Assembly (NCBI GenBank): GCA_003342895.1
Contig: PTFA01000009.1
Coordinates: 10,619,943-10,683,942 of the forward strand
Source of the DNA: Casuarius casuarius
Taxonomy: Eukaryota; Chordata; Aves; Casuariiformes; Casuariidae
DNA: 64,000 nt
Direction of reading: 5' to 3'
Of this stretch, positions 24,401 to 39,400 are shown piece after piece. The position numbers and the translations under genes were made by a program. The stretch's first letter is position 1. Each line of letters opens with the position of its first letter. The notes under the pieces are model-generated. The model did not search any database, was not told the DNA's origin, and worked only from the letters and a program-made list of their open reading frames with translations.

Positions 24401-27400
24401 TCTTTTAAAAAAGGAAGGAAAGAGAAAAGACTATCATCTTACAATGGGCTGAGGGTAACCAATACCAGCTGAACCGGCCTTCACATCATAGGAGTCATAC
24501 TGTGGAGAAAAACTCTGTAACGGAAATAGAAAAAAAAAAAAAAAGAAAGAAAGGTGTTTGCTTTTTATTTCTAAGCCTTTTCTTACTTTGGTAAGGTAAA
24601 TGTATGGAAATAACTCATTTACATGCACTGAGTAGCACTTTTTTTAACATATAGCTGCCATAGTTCAAAATCATCCATGAGAGAAACCCAGCCAATATCA
24701 TTCTTTTGCGATCATGGTAATGTTAGCTCCCTACAGTGTACGCATTCGCTTTTCATGCTGACAGCTGGGCCTCAGTTGAGCCAACAAACTACCATTGTTT
24801 CTCTTCTTCTCTTTCTTGTTTGAATCCTTTTAAGCTTCCCCCCCATTTTCTTTATCAACTTCTTTTCTATGGGACTTAGTTGTCTCTCAAAGAAGTTGAT
24901 GAAGGATTTTTCTTTTGGGCCAATGGTCTAAGCAATGCAACAATTTATTAATTCTTCATTTCTTTTACCTGTGGCTAATGAATGCCTCATTTCAGACCAT
25001 TTCATACCGGAAAGTCTCTCACCTACATGTATGTGTGTCCTTCCATGAGTTACAAGTAAAATTTTTCACCTCATGGCCAGGAACATACACATCTATCATC
25101 TTTCCTGTTCATTATATCACTCCAGATAAATCAAACACAATCATGACTTTTGAGCCCTAGCAGCCAAGCCTCACTGCTTATGACAATTCACCTTGAAATC
25201 AATAAAAATTCTACCCAAAGCATGAAAAGAAAACATGTCCTAAGGGGCTTTGTGGCAGCAGATAGCATTTCTGATATCCCCTTTTACATAAAATACTTCT
25301 TTAAAAAAAGAAAGAATTTTGCAGCCGGTTATTCAGAAAACTTCTAGTTTAGACTTTCAATTGACATACAGTGATTTTGTTATGCAGATGTTAGAGAAAG
25401 GAGTTGAATAATATAGCATTAATGCAGTTTAAATATCTTTGGCACATATGTGGTAGAGCAGGAAAGCTTGAATGTATACAGTGCTCTGTGTGATAACGCA
25501 GACCACTTGAGACCCAGCTCCTTCACTGGCTAGGCACAAGAAGAATCCTACACTATTGATATCAGCCATATTGTCAGGATTCAGCAGCATAAGTTCAATA
25601 GAGCACTGGAGTAGGTGACTAATTCAACCTATACTCCTCACTTATATCTGCATCTGCCCATCCAAAATAATAGCTCTTTTGATATATTATTGTGATGGAC
25701 ATTGAGACTGGCTAATCAAGCAATGGTATGACTCCCAGAAGCTCAGTCCTTTAGTAGCAATCATCAAGAACTAAATAAAAACAAGGCATCCTTCCTCAGA
25801 TTTTGGCTTACTTGTGGGGGGAAGTGGGAAGAATATATGGAAACTATGAATAGTGGCCTGTGTTCACAAGTAACAATTGTTGCATCATACAATTTTTAAT
25901 ACTTTTGTGCTAAAGCAATTACATCTTGTAAAGCTAGGCTTGCTCAATCTCATGTGAGACTGAATGTGATTTCTTAACTAACCACTAGCTCTGACTCAGC
26001 TCTCTTAATTAAATTAACTGCACAGAATCTTTAGTTAAAAATTTCCATGATATAGCATGAACCATTTATAGTACAAGTAAGAACTCTACCACATGTAGAA
26101 AACATTAAGATGAAGAACATGTTTTCCTTAATTATACTATATTGCTAAGCATAACTACCAAGGCTGGATGTGCCTAAAAATCATGGGCCATATGCCTAGA
26201 AGATGTCCAGAGTGGGACTTGCACAGAATTTTAGGCATCTACATCTCAAGCTGCAATACTAAAATCTCCTCTTCACCAGCCAACTAATCATGGAGGTGTC
26301 TATGCTGCACAGGTGTCATAGGATTTTATATGAAACGTTCCATAGGTAGCTGACACTTCTGCACTTACTCTTAACCAGAACCACTGGAGTATTTTGGAGA
26401 AACAGGGAGGAGAGGGTGAACAGCTTGGTGCCTGACTTATACCTATACACTGTCAGGAAAAAGAGTATATGTATTCTTCTGCTTATTTCCTCTGTGGGGA
26501 TTTAGCCTGAGATCCAGAACTGCCTAAAATACTGAGCTCTCTATAAAACGTAGTGATGGTCACTGCTTTGTATATTACAAAGGGGCTACTCATACTTAGC
26601 CAGTGATTACAGAAACCGGCAAGGAAGTAGGAGACCCAGGTTCAAATCCTTTACCTGCGTGAAGGAATTCAAACCCTTATCGCAGACATCCCAGAATGAC
26701 AACCCAATCACCCCTTCAGTGAGAACTCATGAACTCTCTTGCTAATGCTGCACAGCAGTTCAGAAGAGAATCCAAGATTCAGTGGGCCAGAAACAAAATG
26801 CAAGAAGGAGCACGATAAATAGCTCTTACATGGCATTTATCTACAGGCAGAAGACCTGCGTTTCGGTCCAGTCTTCTAGAATGTTTCTTTATAAAACGGG
26901 ATTAGATAAAATATAGAAATGTAAGAGTTCCCTACCCGTTAAGCTTGAATGCACATACTTCCTCCTACACAAATTTCTTCTGCTCAGATTAAGTCTGAGT
27001 AACATAAAGTCTTATCAGCTTTGGCCCCAGAAGTTTTAAGGAATAAGATGAGACAGAGATTTAATTGCACTCCAGTCAAACCTTATAAAGCTCTTCCCTC
27101 CCTCCCCCATTTCTCAGCTGTACTTTTCAAAGGCACAAATGAGACAGATGCCATTGAAAGCAAACTGTGTGAGGAGGTACAAGGGCTAGGTTCTTTACTG
27201 CCTTATAGCACTACGAGTATCAGCCCAAGGGAGCCTAATCTTTGTGCTTCACAAAAAAGGAGGGGTGTCCACTGAATATCGCACTTCACAACATTGTTTT
27301 GTATGCTTATGAGCAACAACACAGTAGCTGAACATAACGATTACTTACGCCTCCATTTATACTGGGGCATGACTGGCAGATCCCTGGGGGACCAGGAGGT

Positions 27401-30400
27401 CCAGGACTCCCTGGCTGTCCGGGAGGGCCGGGGTCACCACTTCTGCCTGGAGTACCAGGAGAACCCTGCAAAGACACAGGTAAAACAAATACAGACATTG
27501 TCACTTGCTTCTGAGTGCAAGTGCACGGGGGACAAATCCTTTCATGTGTAACAAATTATATGAGACTGTGATAGAGAGCTTTCTCCATTAGACATAACTA
27601 AGGTCACACTGCAACAATTCAAGAAAGATAAGGAGAGTAGGCAAAATTCACACAAGGAAACACTTATTAGCTGCTTGAGCCTTATTCCAGCTGCTATTGG
27701 ATCAAGCACACTATAAATATTAAACAGGTCGATTGCTGAATGTGAAATTAACATTGCTAATGAAGTCCATACAATTTTTTTTTCTACTGGGAAGAAATAC
27801 AATAAAAAAGGTAACAAATATAATACGGTTTGGACTAGATTCTTCTCTCTGTTTTTCACAGTTCTATTGAAGCTAAAGAGCTTACTTCAAAAGAACTATC
27901 TGACACGGTCTGCAGACAGTGCAGATAGTGAAAGTTGGGTATCTCAGCAGGTTGAATGGAATATATAGCACTGTATGAATTGGCTCTGGATTTTGTTAGT
28001 TTTCTTGGGAAAAAAAAGAAGTTACACTTACAGGATCTCCCCTGGGACCTGGGACAAAGCTTGAAGGAGGCTAAAAAAAAATGGAAAAATAACTAAATTA
28101 AGAAAGAAAATCAAAACAAAAAACAAAGCCAAAGATAAATATATGAGTAAGAGGAAAACACAGTCAAACATTGGAATACAGTTTTAACAAATGAATTCCA
28201 TTTATTCGCACTTCAGTATTTCAAAAAGCTGGGTTTTTGTGGGATATTTTTGTCAGTCTTTCATCTGCATTTTCATAGTGCATCCCTAATGTTATATACC
28301 TCCCGTTGGTGAAAACCTGGTACTAATGAAATCAGCAGAGCTTCGCCATTGACTACAACGGGGACAGGCGGCACTCTGAAAATCTGTAAGGAACAGGTTT
28401 TTTGTATCTTTCTCAGTCAATTAACAAGCATATTTAATAAGTGAAGTAATGGAGTTTAAGTTTCATCTTCCAGACCTACTTCCCTCAATTTATTTACTCT
28501 TTAATGAATGATGCAATTATGAGTTACTGTCTAGCTTCTCAGTTAATAGTTCTGAACAGCCTTTTATGAATTCAACTACTAATGGTAGCAGAGGATATTC
28601 AGCTGAAAGATCTTGAATCTTTCAAGGTGGAATTTCCCTGTATGTTATCCAAAGTCAGCAGCTGAGCTTCCACAGGGCTGACCAAACCTGTGTACAATGA
28701 AGACAGGCCGGAGGAAGTATTCCACATCCTTTACTATCAGGAACTGGAGAACTCATTAAATATTGTTTCATCTTGGGAACTTCAGTCCTAAAATAACAAC
28801 CTTTTATCCCAGGAGATAAAAAAAAAGCCTTTACTGGGAGGAAAGTTTGCAACTCCTGGAGTCAACAAGAGAGGAACTCATGCTTAAATCTGCAGTATGC
28901 TTATATGTACCAGTCATTCATGCCTGTGCAAACTCTTCAGTGAACTAACTCAGGTAGTTCTGGAAGCACTATCATCGCACTAGCATGGTGCAACTGATAC
29001 TAGGTCAGTTATTTGTATTTGACATTTCACGTTTGAGCAGATACACTGTCTATAGAGCTGTAGTATACTGTATGCCACACATCCTCTCCCTTCCTCTTCT
29101 GCATACACATCTCTCTCTTTTACACGCATGTAGTGTCTCCTTTCTTCATGCATGTGCATGCGCACACACACACACACACGCACACACACACACAGATCAC
29201 TGTTTATATTATTGCTCTGTAATTCTTACCCCTACTGAAAACGAGGATACTGAAATACTGCGAGAAAGCTCATTCTTTGCATTTTTTTTAATACAGCCCA
29301 AACTTGGAAGCAATGACAATCTCAGGAGGCTATTCCAATTAAGAATCTTCAATATCCCTGAGGGAATCCATACACTCCAACAGAATCTCATGGATCTTAA
29401 ACCAGGATGAAATGTTCAGGTAACCTGAGTATTTCTACAACATAGACCTCAGTATAGCTAGCTCAAGCCCTGAAGCAGTTTAGGTGGAGGAGCCTGGCAG
29501 GCACTAATATTCTCTATTTCTGAGGTTAAGTTGCTGCAACTGCTTTTAGATAATGTTGACATCTAAGGACAAGATAATGACAAATTACAGCTGTAGGGTC
29601 TGACTCATCTTTCCTTTACTGTGCATTAAGTCAGTAGCCACTCCACAAAAGGAAATATACTGTACAAATATGCAGAATTGAGATGATCAGAAAAGCAGAC
29701 TCATTTCATGCTGTGAAAATTGTCTGATTTTCTTTACCTCTGTGTTAGTATTGGTTTCATGGATATAGATTAAGCATGACTTCAACAAATAAGCTGCTTA
29801 CATTATTCCTGTGCTTCTACTTAAAATGAAATATGTAATGGCTAATTATTGCCTTCTGCCCCTTTTTACTATTTATCTGAAACAGATCTGTGCCTGTTTT
29901 CTAAGTAAAATTGGGCTGAAGCACTCTTTGAAAGCTTTTTGTCCTGGGACTTCTTGCCTTCAGGCTGCATAGACCGAAGAAGTAATGAGTATCTTATCAG
30001 ATTGGGTATCGATTCTCTGCTAGAACACAAAAGTACTGAGGTATAAGGGGGAAGGGGGAGGGAATTATGTTTTATGAATTCAACAAAAAAGATTTTTGAA
30101 TCTTGATAAAATTTTAGTTCAAATTCAGTGAAAGTTCAAGTTGTTTTTTATTTTATTTGGCATAATTGGCCCATCCTAAATATTTACCTGAAGTCAGAAA
30201 GTGAAAGACCCAGTTGAGAGTATTTAAATGAAAATTAATTGAAGTCAACAGGGATCAAGAAGAATGCAAAAGTAACAGGTATCGAGGAGATACTTACTCC
30301 AGTAGGTTGTGGTGTTGTTTGTGGACAAACTGGACAACACTCTCCAAAGGGAATCTCTGGGTTGGGACAGTCTAACTCTTGATCGTCACAGATGATGTCA

Positions 30401-33400
30401 TCACAGAGAACAGATCCGGAGTCACACACACAGATCTGGCATGGGTCTGGTTTCCAAACATCCCTGTCAGCATAAACCTGGCCAAGATAGGTACATGTTT
30501 CTGCAGCGACTGGAAAGAAAGACAGAATAATGTTCAATAATAGTTCAAATGGATTTTCCAAACAAAGATGCTTAAAATGAAAGCTCTTAGACAGCATGTT
30601 TTGTTTTCTACCATAATATGGCCTGTCTGTGTGAAGTAAAAGGCTAAACACTTCTCTTCAAGCACCGGGAGGATCTGCTACATCAATCACAGAGTCTGCT
30701 CTGAACCTGTATGAGATTCCTGTAGATATCAATGGAAACCTCCTGCAGCTGATCCAAAGCCCACTTAAATCTGTGGTAATCCTCTGTCTAGGGTAATTTT
30801 AGTGTAGGGCAGAGTTACCGTGTAACTAGCAACTGAATTCTCTGCTGCAGATGAAAAGCAAATGTGCCCAAACTCTCAAACAAATGTGTCATTGGCACCC
30901 ATATGCCAACATGAGCACTAACACATGGATACAGAATAAGCAGTCTATCTAGCATGAACTTTTGCTGCTAGCATCTTGCATTAGTAGACAGAATTAAGTG
31001 TTTTCAAAATATTTTTTGAAAGCTGACATATGGGATAGATCTAAAAGAATGTTTACATTAATCACCCAAATGGTTTGCAATAAATATGTCATCTGGACTG
31101 GTCATATGTTACGCATGTCTGTATTTTCAGAAAAATGTCATTCAGCCATAATATTCACGGCGTTGTGAATTCCTTCCAACAGCTATTCCAGTGATCAAAT
31201 TTGTTGTAGATAATGAATTTGAAGGGGATGCTGAAGGACAGCTTCAGACATTAAACTTTGGGGTTGTATTTTCTTTGAGCAACAAGATTCAGAAAGCTTT
31301 AGTCATTTAAGAAAGCAATGTAAAAATAACACTACTTACACTTTCAAAGTTAGGTAAGTTCCCAGTAAACTTTGTAGAAATTATAAGAAGTCTTAGATTA
31401 CAAATGTAAGTATCAGTGAATGTCTGGGTGAAATAAGAATTTTTCCATGAATAATTACAAATAATTTAGATTTGAAACACAAAATCATGAAGAAATAGCT
31501 ATTTATGTACCTACACGGTCCTTATAACTTTGATATCTGAGTAAGTAATGAAGATTAATTTAATCTCAAAAAAAAAAAAAGGCCATTCAAAGCTCTGCTA
31601 TTAAAATTACCACTGGCTCCAGATGGAAAATTCTGAATACCATCAAATTGTTGTAATAGTCCTAACCATATACTGCGAGACTGAGTCCAAATTCATTACT
31701 GAAGTCCACTCTTACAGGTTATGCCTTCCCTTTTTCTTTTCCTCACATGTGGTATTTTTTGTCTCCATTACTTACCTTTTCCACTACTGCTTACAGCACA
31801 TCAGTCTATTTTTCCTCTTTACATTCTTTGCTTTGCTTTCTCTGTTTCTGTGAGTATCCATTTCTATACCCATGCCCTTTGGGAGTTGTCAGCTTTCACA
31901 TCCCACTGATATGTCTCTCCTCTGTCTTACTCCTCTCTCTCTGTTCTGTTTCTACACATTTCCTCTCTTCCCATATTTCTTTTGTTTCAGACCCTCTTTT
32001 CTCTTTACTCATATTCATCTTTCCCATAATAGATAACTTCCCGTTTCACCTTCCCTTAATCCTCTTGTCTTTTACACCTTAACAGTCCACCTTCTTTTCT
32101 CCCACATACTCAACTGAACTTATTTTTGGAGACTTTGATCCCTTCCTAACATCTCAGTCCATTGCTTTTCCTTCCTGTTAACCTGACTTTTTTCCCCTAT
32201 GTCATCCATGAAGTTTCTCTCCTCCTCCTTGCACTTTATCTGAGCTTATACACAAGGGCAATGGGCAATACAATTGAGATCTCCTGTCTAGCTGAGTGGA
32301 GTAACAGACTGGGGATCTCAGAATAGGGCCCAGCATTGGACAGGGCTTTTTTTTACTCCATCTCCATCCCCCTATGGACCTACAGCTTACGCTAATTCTT
32401 CCCTTCAATTACAAAAACAGCAAACTAGAAAATGTTAACTTGTCAAGACTGACACTACTTGTGGTTAAGAGTTGTCCTTGACCACTAGCTTGAACAAAAA
32501 AAAGATGCAAAAAGCTTTAAGTAACCTTTTCAGACATTTTTAAGCCATTTTTTTTCCTGTGCCTCATGTTGGGGGAGTGGCCAGTATTTCAGCTTCAACA
32601 ACACAAAAATTTTAAAATCTAAAGCATTCCAGTGGTATAGGAAAACTTGCTTCCTCTCAGCTGTAATTAAAACTATGCTTTTTATCACACAAATTCACTT
32701 ATCCCTATTCCTGTTGCTTCTCCACCTTTTAAGCATCACCAGGATCTTCAGATTATACCCAAGAAAGGTGGTGAGGAACTGTTTGTTTTTTCCAGGAGAG
32801 CATCTTCCTAACACCTAACACCTGTCGTCACTCAGGGTCACAGCATCAGATGCTGCTTCAAAGCACACGGCCTAACAACCACTAGTTCTAAAGAGAAGTA
32901 TAACATTTATTTCATGTAAGTATCCAGACGTTCTTGATTAGTCTGTCAAGCCAGATTTAGTTTCTAAAAAGAGCTGCTTGGTTTCCCACGTCTCACACTG
33001 CAGAATCAGTCTGGTGGATCCCAGGCAAATAAACTGATTTTCTGCCTAACTAATTGCTGACTGTTTCTGTGAGAAATGTTTTCCCCTTTTAATAAACCAG
33101 TAATTCATGTCAGACACTTATGAAAAAACAAACTGCCCAACCTTGACAAAAGTAATGACAAATGTTTCCTGATAAACGTTTTATATTCGTGGAAGAAAGA
33201 TGATGAGTAATGTTTTTATTTATCATACACTAAGAAGGCTGAAATGTATTTTAGAAATGAGACTTGCAGCATTATGAATGAATTTTTCTTTGTAGTCTTT
33301 CTAATCACCCATGAAAAGAATTGAATTATAATGCTGCAAAAGATGAGTAACACTGTTCATGAGTGGTTCACTGTATAAAAGAAGACTCAGAAGCCATTAT

Positions 33401-36400
33401 ACTGTGCAATTTGAAAGCATTACTTTCAAAGCTAGCGGGAGATCAGAACTTGTTATCTATGTAAAAGTCAGATATACTCTATACAGCACAGATACACATA
33501 GACTCACTTCACTCTAGAGCAAGGTACTCAGCAGTCACTCCACTTACATGCTTTCCAGCTCCACAGGTTAAAACATCCTTCTCATTTACAAACATAATGA
33601 GGAAGTGAAGGGATAATTTTTCTTTAGTTTAAGGCAAAACATAGTTTACACAAAATTGTTAAAAATATAATTATATATACCTAAAAGAACTTAATATTGT
33701 TGTGTGTACATGCATAACATACAGTTATATGAATTGTATATACATATATAGAAATGCAGAGTGTACACGTATACTTTTGTACCCATAAGATGTCTCCCTG
33801 TTTGATGACTTTATTTTTTAATGTTCAGATTTTCAGCTCTCAGCACAACTCTCTTCACCCTAAAAAATCACAAGATTTCTTTAACTGTAAGTGTTTAAGA
33901 CTGCAAGGTTCTTATGAACGAATATCGAAGAATTTCCATTTTTGTATTTCAAAATTTTCTTAATTCTTATTTCACTTTCATCGATTTTTTTCCCTTTTTT
34001 TTCCCAGAAATGTGATCCTGCTACCTTGCAGTTAAAAGGACATCTCCAATGGGGAGCAGAAAAGGACTGCTATTCCCATATTTTCCACTGCTGGTTAGAA
34101 AAGATTCTGTTTTCAAGATAACCACTCTTTTCTGAAACAGAGCCTTTTCTCAGTGACCAATTTTTCATATTGAAAGAATATTCACCTTTCCCTATTTTTA
34201 ATCAAAGATATCAATGCAAATCAAAGAAATTTAAAATGTCTCACAAAGTGACTGCTATAATTTTACAGCAATAAGGAAATAAAATGTATTTCCTTATTTT
34301 TACAAGGTTGTCATTCTGTTAGTCCACAGTAGATGGCATCACTCAACAGAAAGAAAGACAAAGACTAAATAGACATCTGGATATAATGACATTCATACTT
34401 GTTTCTAACTCTCTGAACGTTGTTAAATGAGTTAAGAAATAAGCTAGGAGAATTGCAGTGAAAATCGTTGTGGCCTTTGGCAGAATGAAAGTATTAAATA
34501 AGTTTTCCAGAGGAAACTTACATCTGGGATGACTTAGTCTGTTCAAGACACCCCCTCTGTGCTCAGATGTAGATCTGTGTGTCAGCATGTTATGACATAA
34601 TGCATTGTACATTGCTCATAAAGATTAAATATTAGCTCCAAAAAACTTTGGAAAGCTGATTTGTGCTAAAACACTGGCAAGTAATAAGAATAATAAGTTT
34701 ATAAAAAAGCTGACTTGCTTACTTCTAAACTTGTGGTAAAACAATCACATGCTTGCCTTAACCAAGTTTTCTTACCGATTTCCAAACGGACATATTAGCC
34801 TAAGATTTCAAAAAATATTAAAACTGAAGAGGATTGGCTTACAGCAATGCCAATTCTTACTCTGCTTCTCAAAGCCCCAGATATGGTGGCTGTATAGAAC
34901 TTCATTTCTATGACAGCTTTTGCAATGGTTCCCTGGAGGCTGTGTAAAGTTCTGATTCATTTTACAAAACATTAAAGCTTTCTGTTTGAAAGTTTGAATA
35001 ACTTAGCATTTATGCTATTTCCTGAGCATTCACATTTTAAAAATTGTCTATGTCTTGCTATGAGTGCATTTCCCTGGGCAAGCCCAACATGAGGGGGGAA
35101 AAAGGGCAACACAATTATTTCCCATTTGCTCAGCAGACTAGAAGCAGTATGTAAGCAGACCAGTCAGGCGTAGCTGAAAGGAAAATTACCGCTTAGTCTC
35201 AAAGGACCTGGGAAAGTGGTGTATAAAAGAGTCCAAATATTTACAGGGGAAAACAAAATGGTCTTGGTAAGACTGACAGATGTCACACGGGACAGAAATC
35301 GGATTCCAGAGAGGTCAACGGGAATTTGTTGTTGAGTACAGTGACCTGAAAATCCGACCTGTGTTATAGTTGCTTTTGACTTTGTACCTGTGCAGGTACT
35401 CTGATCATGGCTTAACCACAGTTATATGGCAAAAGGAAAAATCTCCTAATAGCATCCTCAAAAACCACAGGCTTTTCCACTTTATACAAAGTAAAATCTC
35501 CAGCTATTACATTAATAAAAGATTCACATATCCCATTTGCAGAACTGTGACTAAATGGTTAGAAATTAAAGAACGTCTTGAACTTCTCTGCTTCTGTCTC
35601 AGAGAGGGCAATAGTCCACACGCAGATGACTCACTGTCTTTCAGCAGCAGTCTGATGATTGCTTGAGAAGCAAAACTGAGAAACTACGATCTGCTAGAAT
35701 CTGTTCGCAAACACAATGGGTCAAGCAAGGTTTCTGCCATTATTTAAAGTGAATCAGATCAAGCCTTTCAAACTAATCCAAGAGAGATTTTTAAAAGCCT
35801 CAAAGTGAAGGATCAGAAGCCTTGCCTCTAAATTTGACCAGATCCAAAGTCTACAGAAGCCAAGAAGAGTCTTTCTGTTGCTTTTCATGGACCTTAAACA
35901 GTATGAAGCTTGTACTTCCTTATTCTGACTTGGTTTTTGCTTTACAGCATGACTAATTCAAAATGTGGTTTTGCATTTCTTCTATAATAAGTACATCTCT
36001 TTATTGTGTACTAAAACAATGTTGTATATATTGCTTGAACAAGGGACAAAGAAGAAAGGAAATACATTATTCAATTTCAATGGAAATGTTATAATTCCTC
36101 CATATACTGTAGTAGACTTAGGATTCCATCCCAGCTTCTGAAACGTCACTGTTTTCCATTTACCGAGCAGAAAAGAATGCCACAATGTCTACCTTGCAGC
36201 AAATGGTTTGGGCTCTCGGTCTGGTATTATGATGATGTTTATAAGAAAACCAAACACGCTCATTCCATCCTGTGATCAGTAATGGAAACAATGGATTCTC
36301 ATAATGAACTCACCGGCTTGCTAAGCCAAAATGGTCTAGCTTGTTTGAATTTTGTTCAGTTAGGTAAGTGCTAAGTACTGGAGAAGTTTGAAATAGTTTC

Positions 36401-39400
36401 TTTTTCATAGGAGTCAGGACTCGAGGTGGAAATACAGGAAAAGAAATGGTTTAAGAATAAGGATTTTTAAAATGTGGAGCCCACAGACATCTCTCAGATG
36501 GAACTGTCTTAAAACAGCCAGCTAACTAATTTAATCTGTTCTACATGTTGCATGAGGACATAAGGGCCCATTTGGGCCTACCCATTATGACATTTTTAGA
36601 TTTAACAGTTTTAGATTTAGCAGCTGGCATTTGAACAATTCTGCCACTACTCTGGTCTCAGCCCTTTTGCTCTAAACTTAGATGCACAGCAAGAAAGAGG
36701 AAGCAGCACACAATAACGCTGTTTAGTCACAATGCTATATTTTTATGTCAGAGATCCTGCAGAAGGGACACACATACTGTTTCTCTGGCAATGTACCGAA
36801 AAAGATGGACTCTGAAGCAAAGTATCATTATGTCATGTAGCCAAACTGTCCTTGCTCTGAGACCTACCCAATGTTTCTTTCAGATTACAAAATAGAAAAA
36901 ACAGGTATATGCTTGTACAAACAAGCACTTGCATTTTAAACAAATCACTGCTTGTTCCCTCCATTCTTCCAGGTAAGACACCAAATGCTGAAACTTTTCT
37001 GCAGCTTTTAGAAATTTCAGAATTAGGATTAAAAAATATCCTTATGGCAAATTTGCTACTAAATAAAACTCAAAATACCTTTATTTCTATTTGCAGATTA
37101 TGGGCTTTCTCCTGATCTTTTAAAGTTTGATTTATGTTAAGAACTATATTTTCTTATTTTCACAAAACTTGTTTATCTCAAAGGTAATGTCATTTAAAAT
37201 AACTGAATCTGTCAGCATTCTGTTTGCACAGTTGTGTTTCACATATTCCTCTACTCAGTCATGCATGTTGACATTCTTGCATGATGCTCTTCATGAGACT
37301 TCTATGCCACGCAAGCATATGTCACTATGCCACTTAAGCATTGCTTTGAAATAGGGACGAGTGACATCCCACCAGTGATACTGTTACACAACAGTCTCAA
37401 TGGCTCCAGCTGGTGTTCAGCATGAAAAACAACGGAAGAAAAGCCCTCTCATTTCAAAACTGCTGATGGGAAAACAAAGGGAAAGGTGGTTTTTTTTTGT
37501 TTGGCTGGTTCTTTCTACTGAACTGCTTCAAACTGAGACATTCTAGGGGCAGGATAGAGTAGAATGCTGTAAATATGTATCATCTAGCTTCTTTTTTTTA
37601 GGTTGCTCAGAGAATTGTTATTCCTGTTTCTGAATTTATGTCATTTTGAGAAAAAAATCTGATGGATGCAAGGGATGGTTGAACTCTTTTTGTTGTTAGC
37701 TATTCCTAGACATCATCATGGCATTCTTTTTTTTTTTTTTTTTTTTTTAAAGAAGGGAGAAAGATATTCCTGACACCCATCCTGTACTGAGATGTTTTTC
37801 TGGGACTTTTTCCTCCAAAGTCCTCTCTGAATATATTGACTCTGTGACTCAGATGATAATATTTATACTTCTGCCTTTTTATTAGAGGTACCACTTGTTT
37901 GGATACAGTCTGTAGAATATACCTCATTCATGCCTGATTACTGGTAAATATTGTCCGACTAGAATTTAGGTGGCTCTCCCTTGATTTTACTAGGCTTTGG
38001 ATCAGACCTAAAGAGCATAACTTCCAATCATTCCAGTGGGAGCTGAAGGTTTTCAGTCTCTGAAAGGATCAAACATTTTAATAAAGGCAACCTTTTGCAT
38101 TAGAGCAGGCCACACAGAAAATAAGAATCTTAATTCAGTGTATTCAATGCCTTTAAGAGAGAAAATTGCGTAATTTCTTGGTCACTCTTCCAAACACTGG
38201 TAAAAGGCCTATGAGATTCTTCCATCCTCTCTGTTCTCACATTACGATATATTTTTGGCACATCACCTTTTGTGCCATTTGGTGTCACTCTAAAAATAAG
38301 CAACAGGCTGAAATCAGTTTACTTGAGGTGATTCAATTGCAGTGTTGGCATAAATTCTCTCTACTCTGCAGTAATCTGATTTTAATGTGCTCCTTGTCTT
38401 TACAGTGAATGATGCCAAATGGCACAAAGACTTGTGTCTAAATCCTAAACTAAACAGAAATTGCCATAAATTCAAAGCTCTGATGTGATTACTGAGGATT
38501 TTATGGATTTGTTTATTAGTATCTTTAAAACATACATCTGTCGATCCTTGGGCAGTCAGTGAAGACTTCTACAGACGGAGTCATAGTATCAAGGTAATAT
38601 TAATTTTATCCTATAAGAAGCTGGCCTAACATATTTCTAAGAAGGAGCACTAGCTCCATGCTCAACATTATTAGGAACAACTAAGCAGAAAAAGGTACCA
38701 AAATGCAGCATAACATTTTGCCAGGTGCTAAAAAAACCGAAAACAAAAAACAAGGTATATGTTAAAGACATGTACATCTGCATTCATGATTTTAGCTAGG
38801 ACTACAAATAGATTATAGTGTTGGAGAGTTTTTGCAGCATTTCTTGAAGTAGATCTGGCAAAAAGAAAGAAAAACTGGAAAAGTCATTGTATACAAGAAG
38901 GTTTCCCAGACCAGTCTGACACATTCAAACCACTGTGAAAGTGACATTCAGATTCTTAGCTGCTACGTGAAAGTGAACCTCTTAAAACTGGTAATTGCTA
39001 CAACTTGCTCTACCTAGACCTTCATGTAAAATACTGTGGAATCTGAACTATAACTACTTAAATCAGGATACTTAAACTTTCTTGCAAGACAAAACCCAAA
39101 GACCACAAGGAAAAGAAAGGTATGGTTTTGTTTTTCTTTGCCTAACTTTGCAATTAAAACAATTTTTATCAGGTAATTAAGATTTAAAAGGGGACATGCT
39201 CTTCTTTTTCATCTTAGCTGAATGAGAGGACTAAGAATTTTACGTAACACTGTTTCTACGGTTTGCCCTGAAAGACAGTTTGCCCTGGAAGAAATCAGTT
39301 TGATTCAATACTTCTTTCCTGAGACAGAAACAGATGGGGAACGTTATAGTGCAGTACAGTACATATGGTAACACCATTTACATTTTCAGATACATTAGAC

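Larger units (their letters stand above)
20925..24442 (-). other. Intron 5 (3,518 bp)
   Basis: Holds a 23-bp tandem duplication (21272-21310), an AT-rich palindromic patch (22271-22319), an ambiguous base N at 22876, degenerate ATGA-rich sequence near 23265-23400 and a purine-rich tract at 24040-24245. No exon was seen. Confidence 0.8.

Noticed and set aside
24434..24628. Minus-strand frame starting upstream of exon 5 (with [12 protein letters not shown])
   Set aside because: The Phe run is the polypyrimidine tract of the exon 5 acceptor, read through; only 24443-24514 is exon.
27349..27465. Loss of the N-proteinase Pro-Gln site because exon 4 ends SINGG
   Set aside because: The relevant bond is the Pro-Gln of SPQYDS in exon 5, at residues 153/154, and it is present.
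28985..29410. 141-codon open frame with His-Thr repeats
   Set aside because: It depends on the CA repeat at 29161-29194 and CT-rich DNA and shows no domain.
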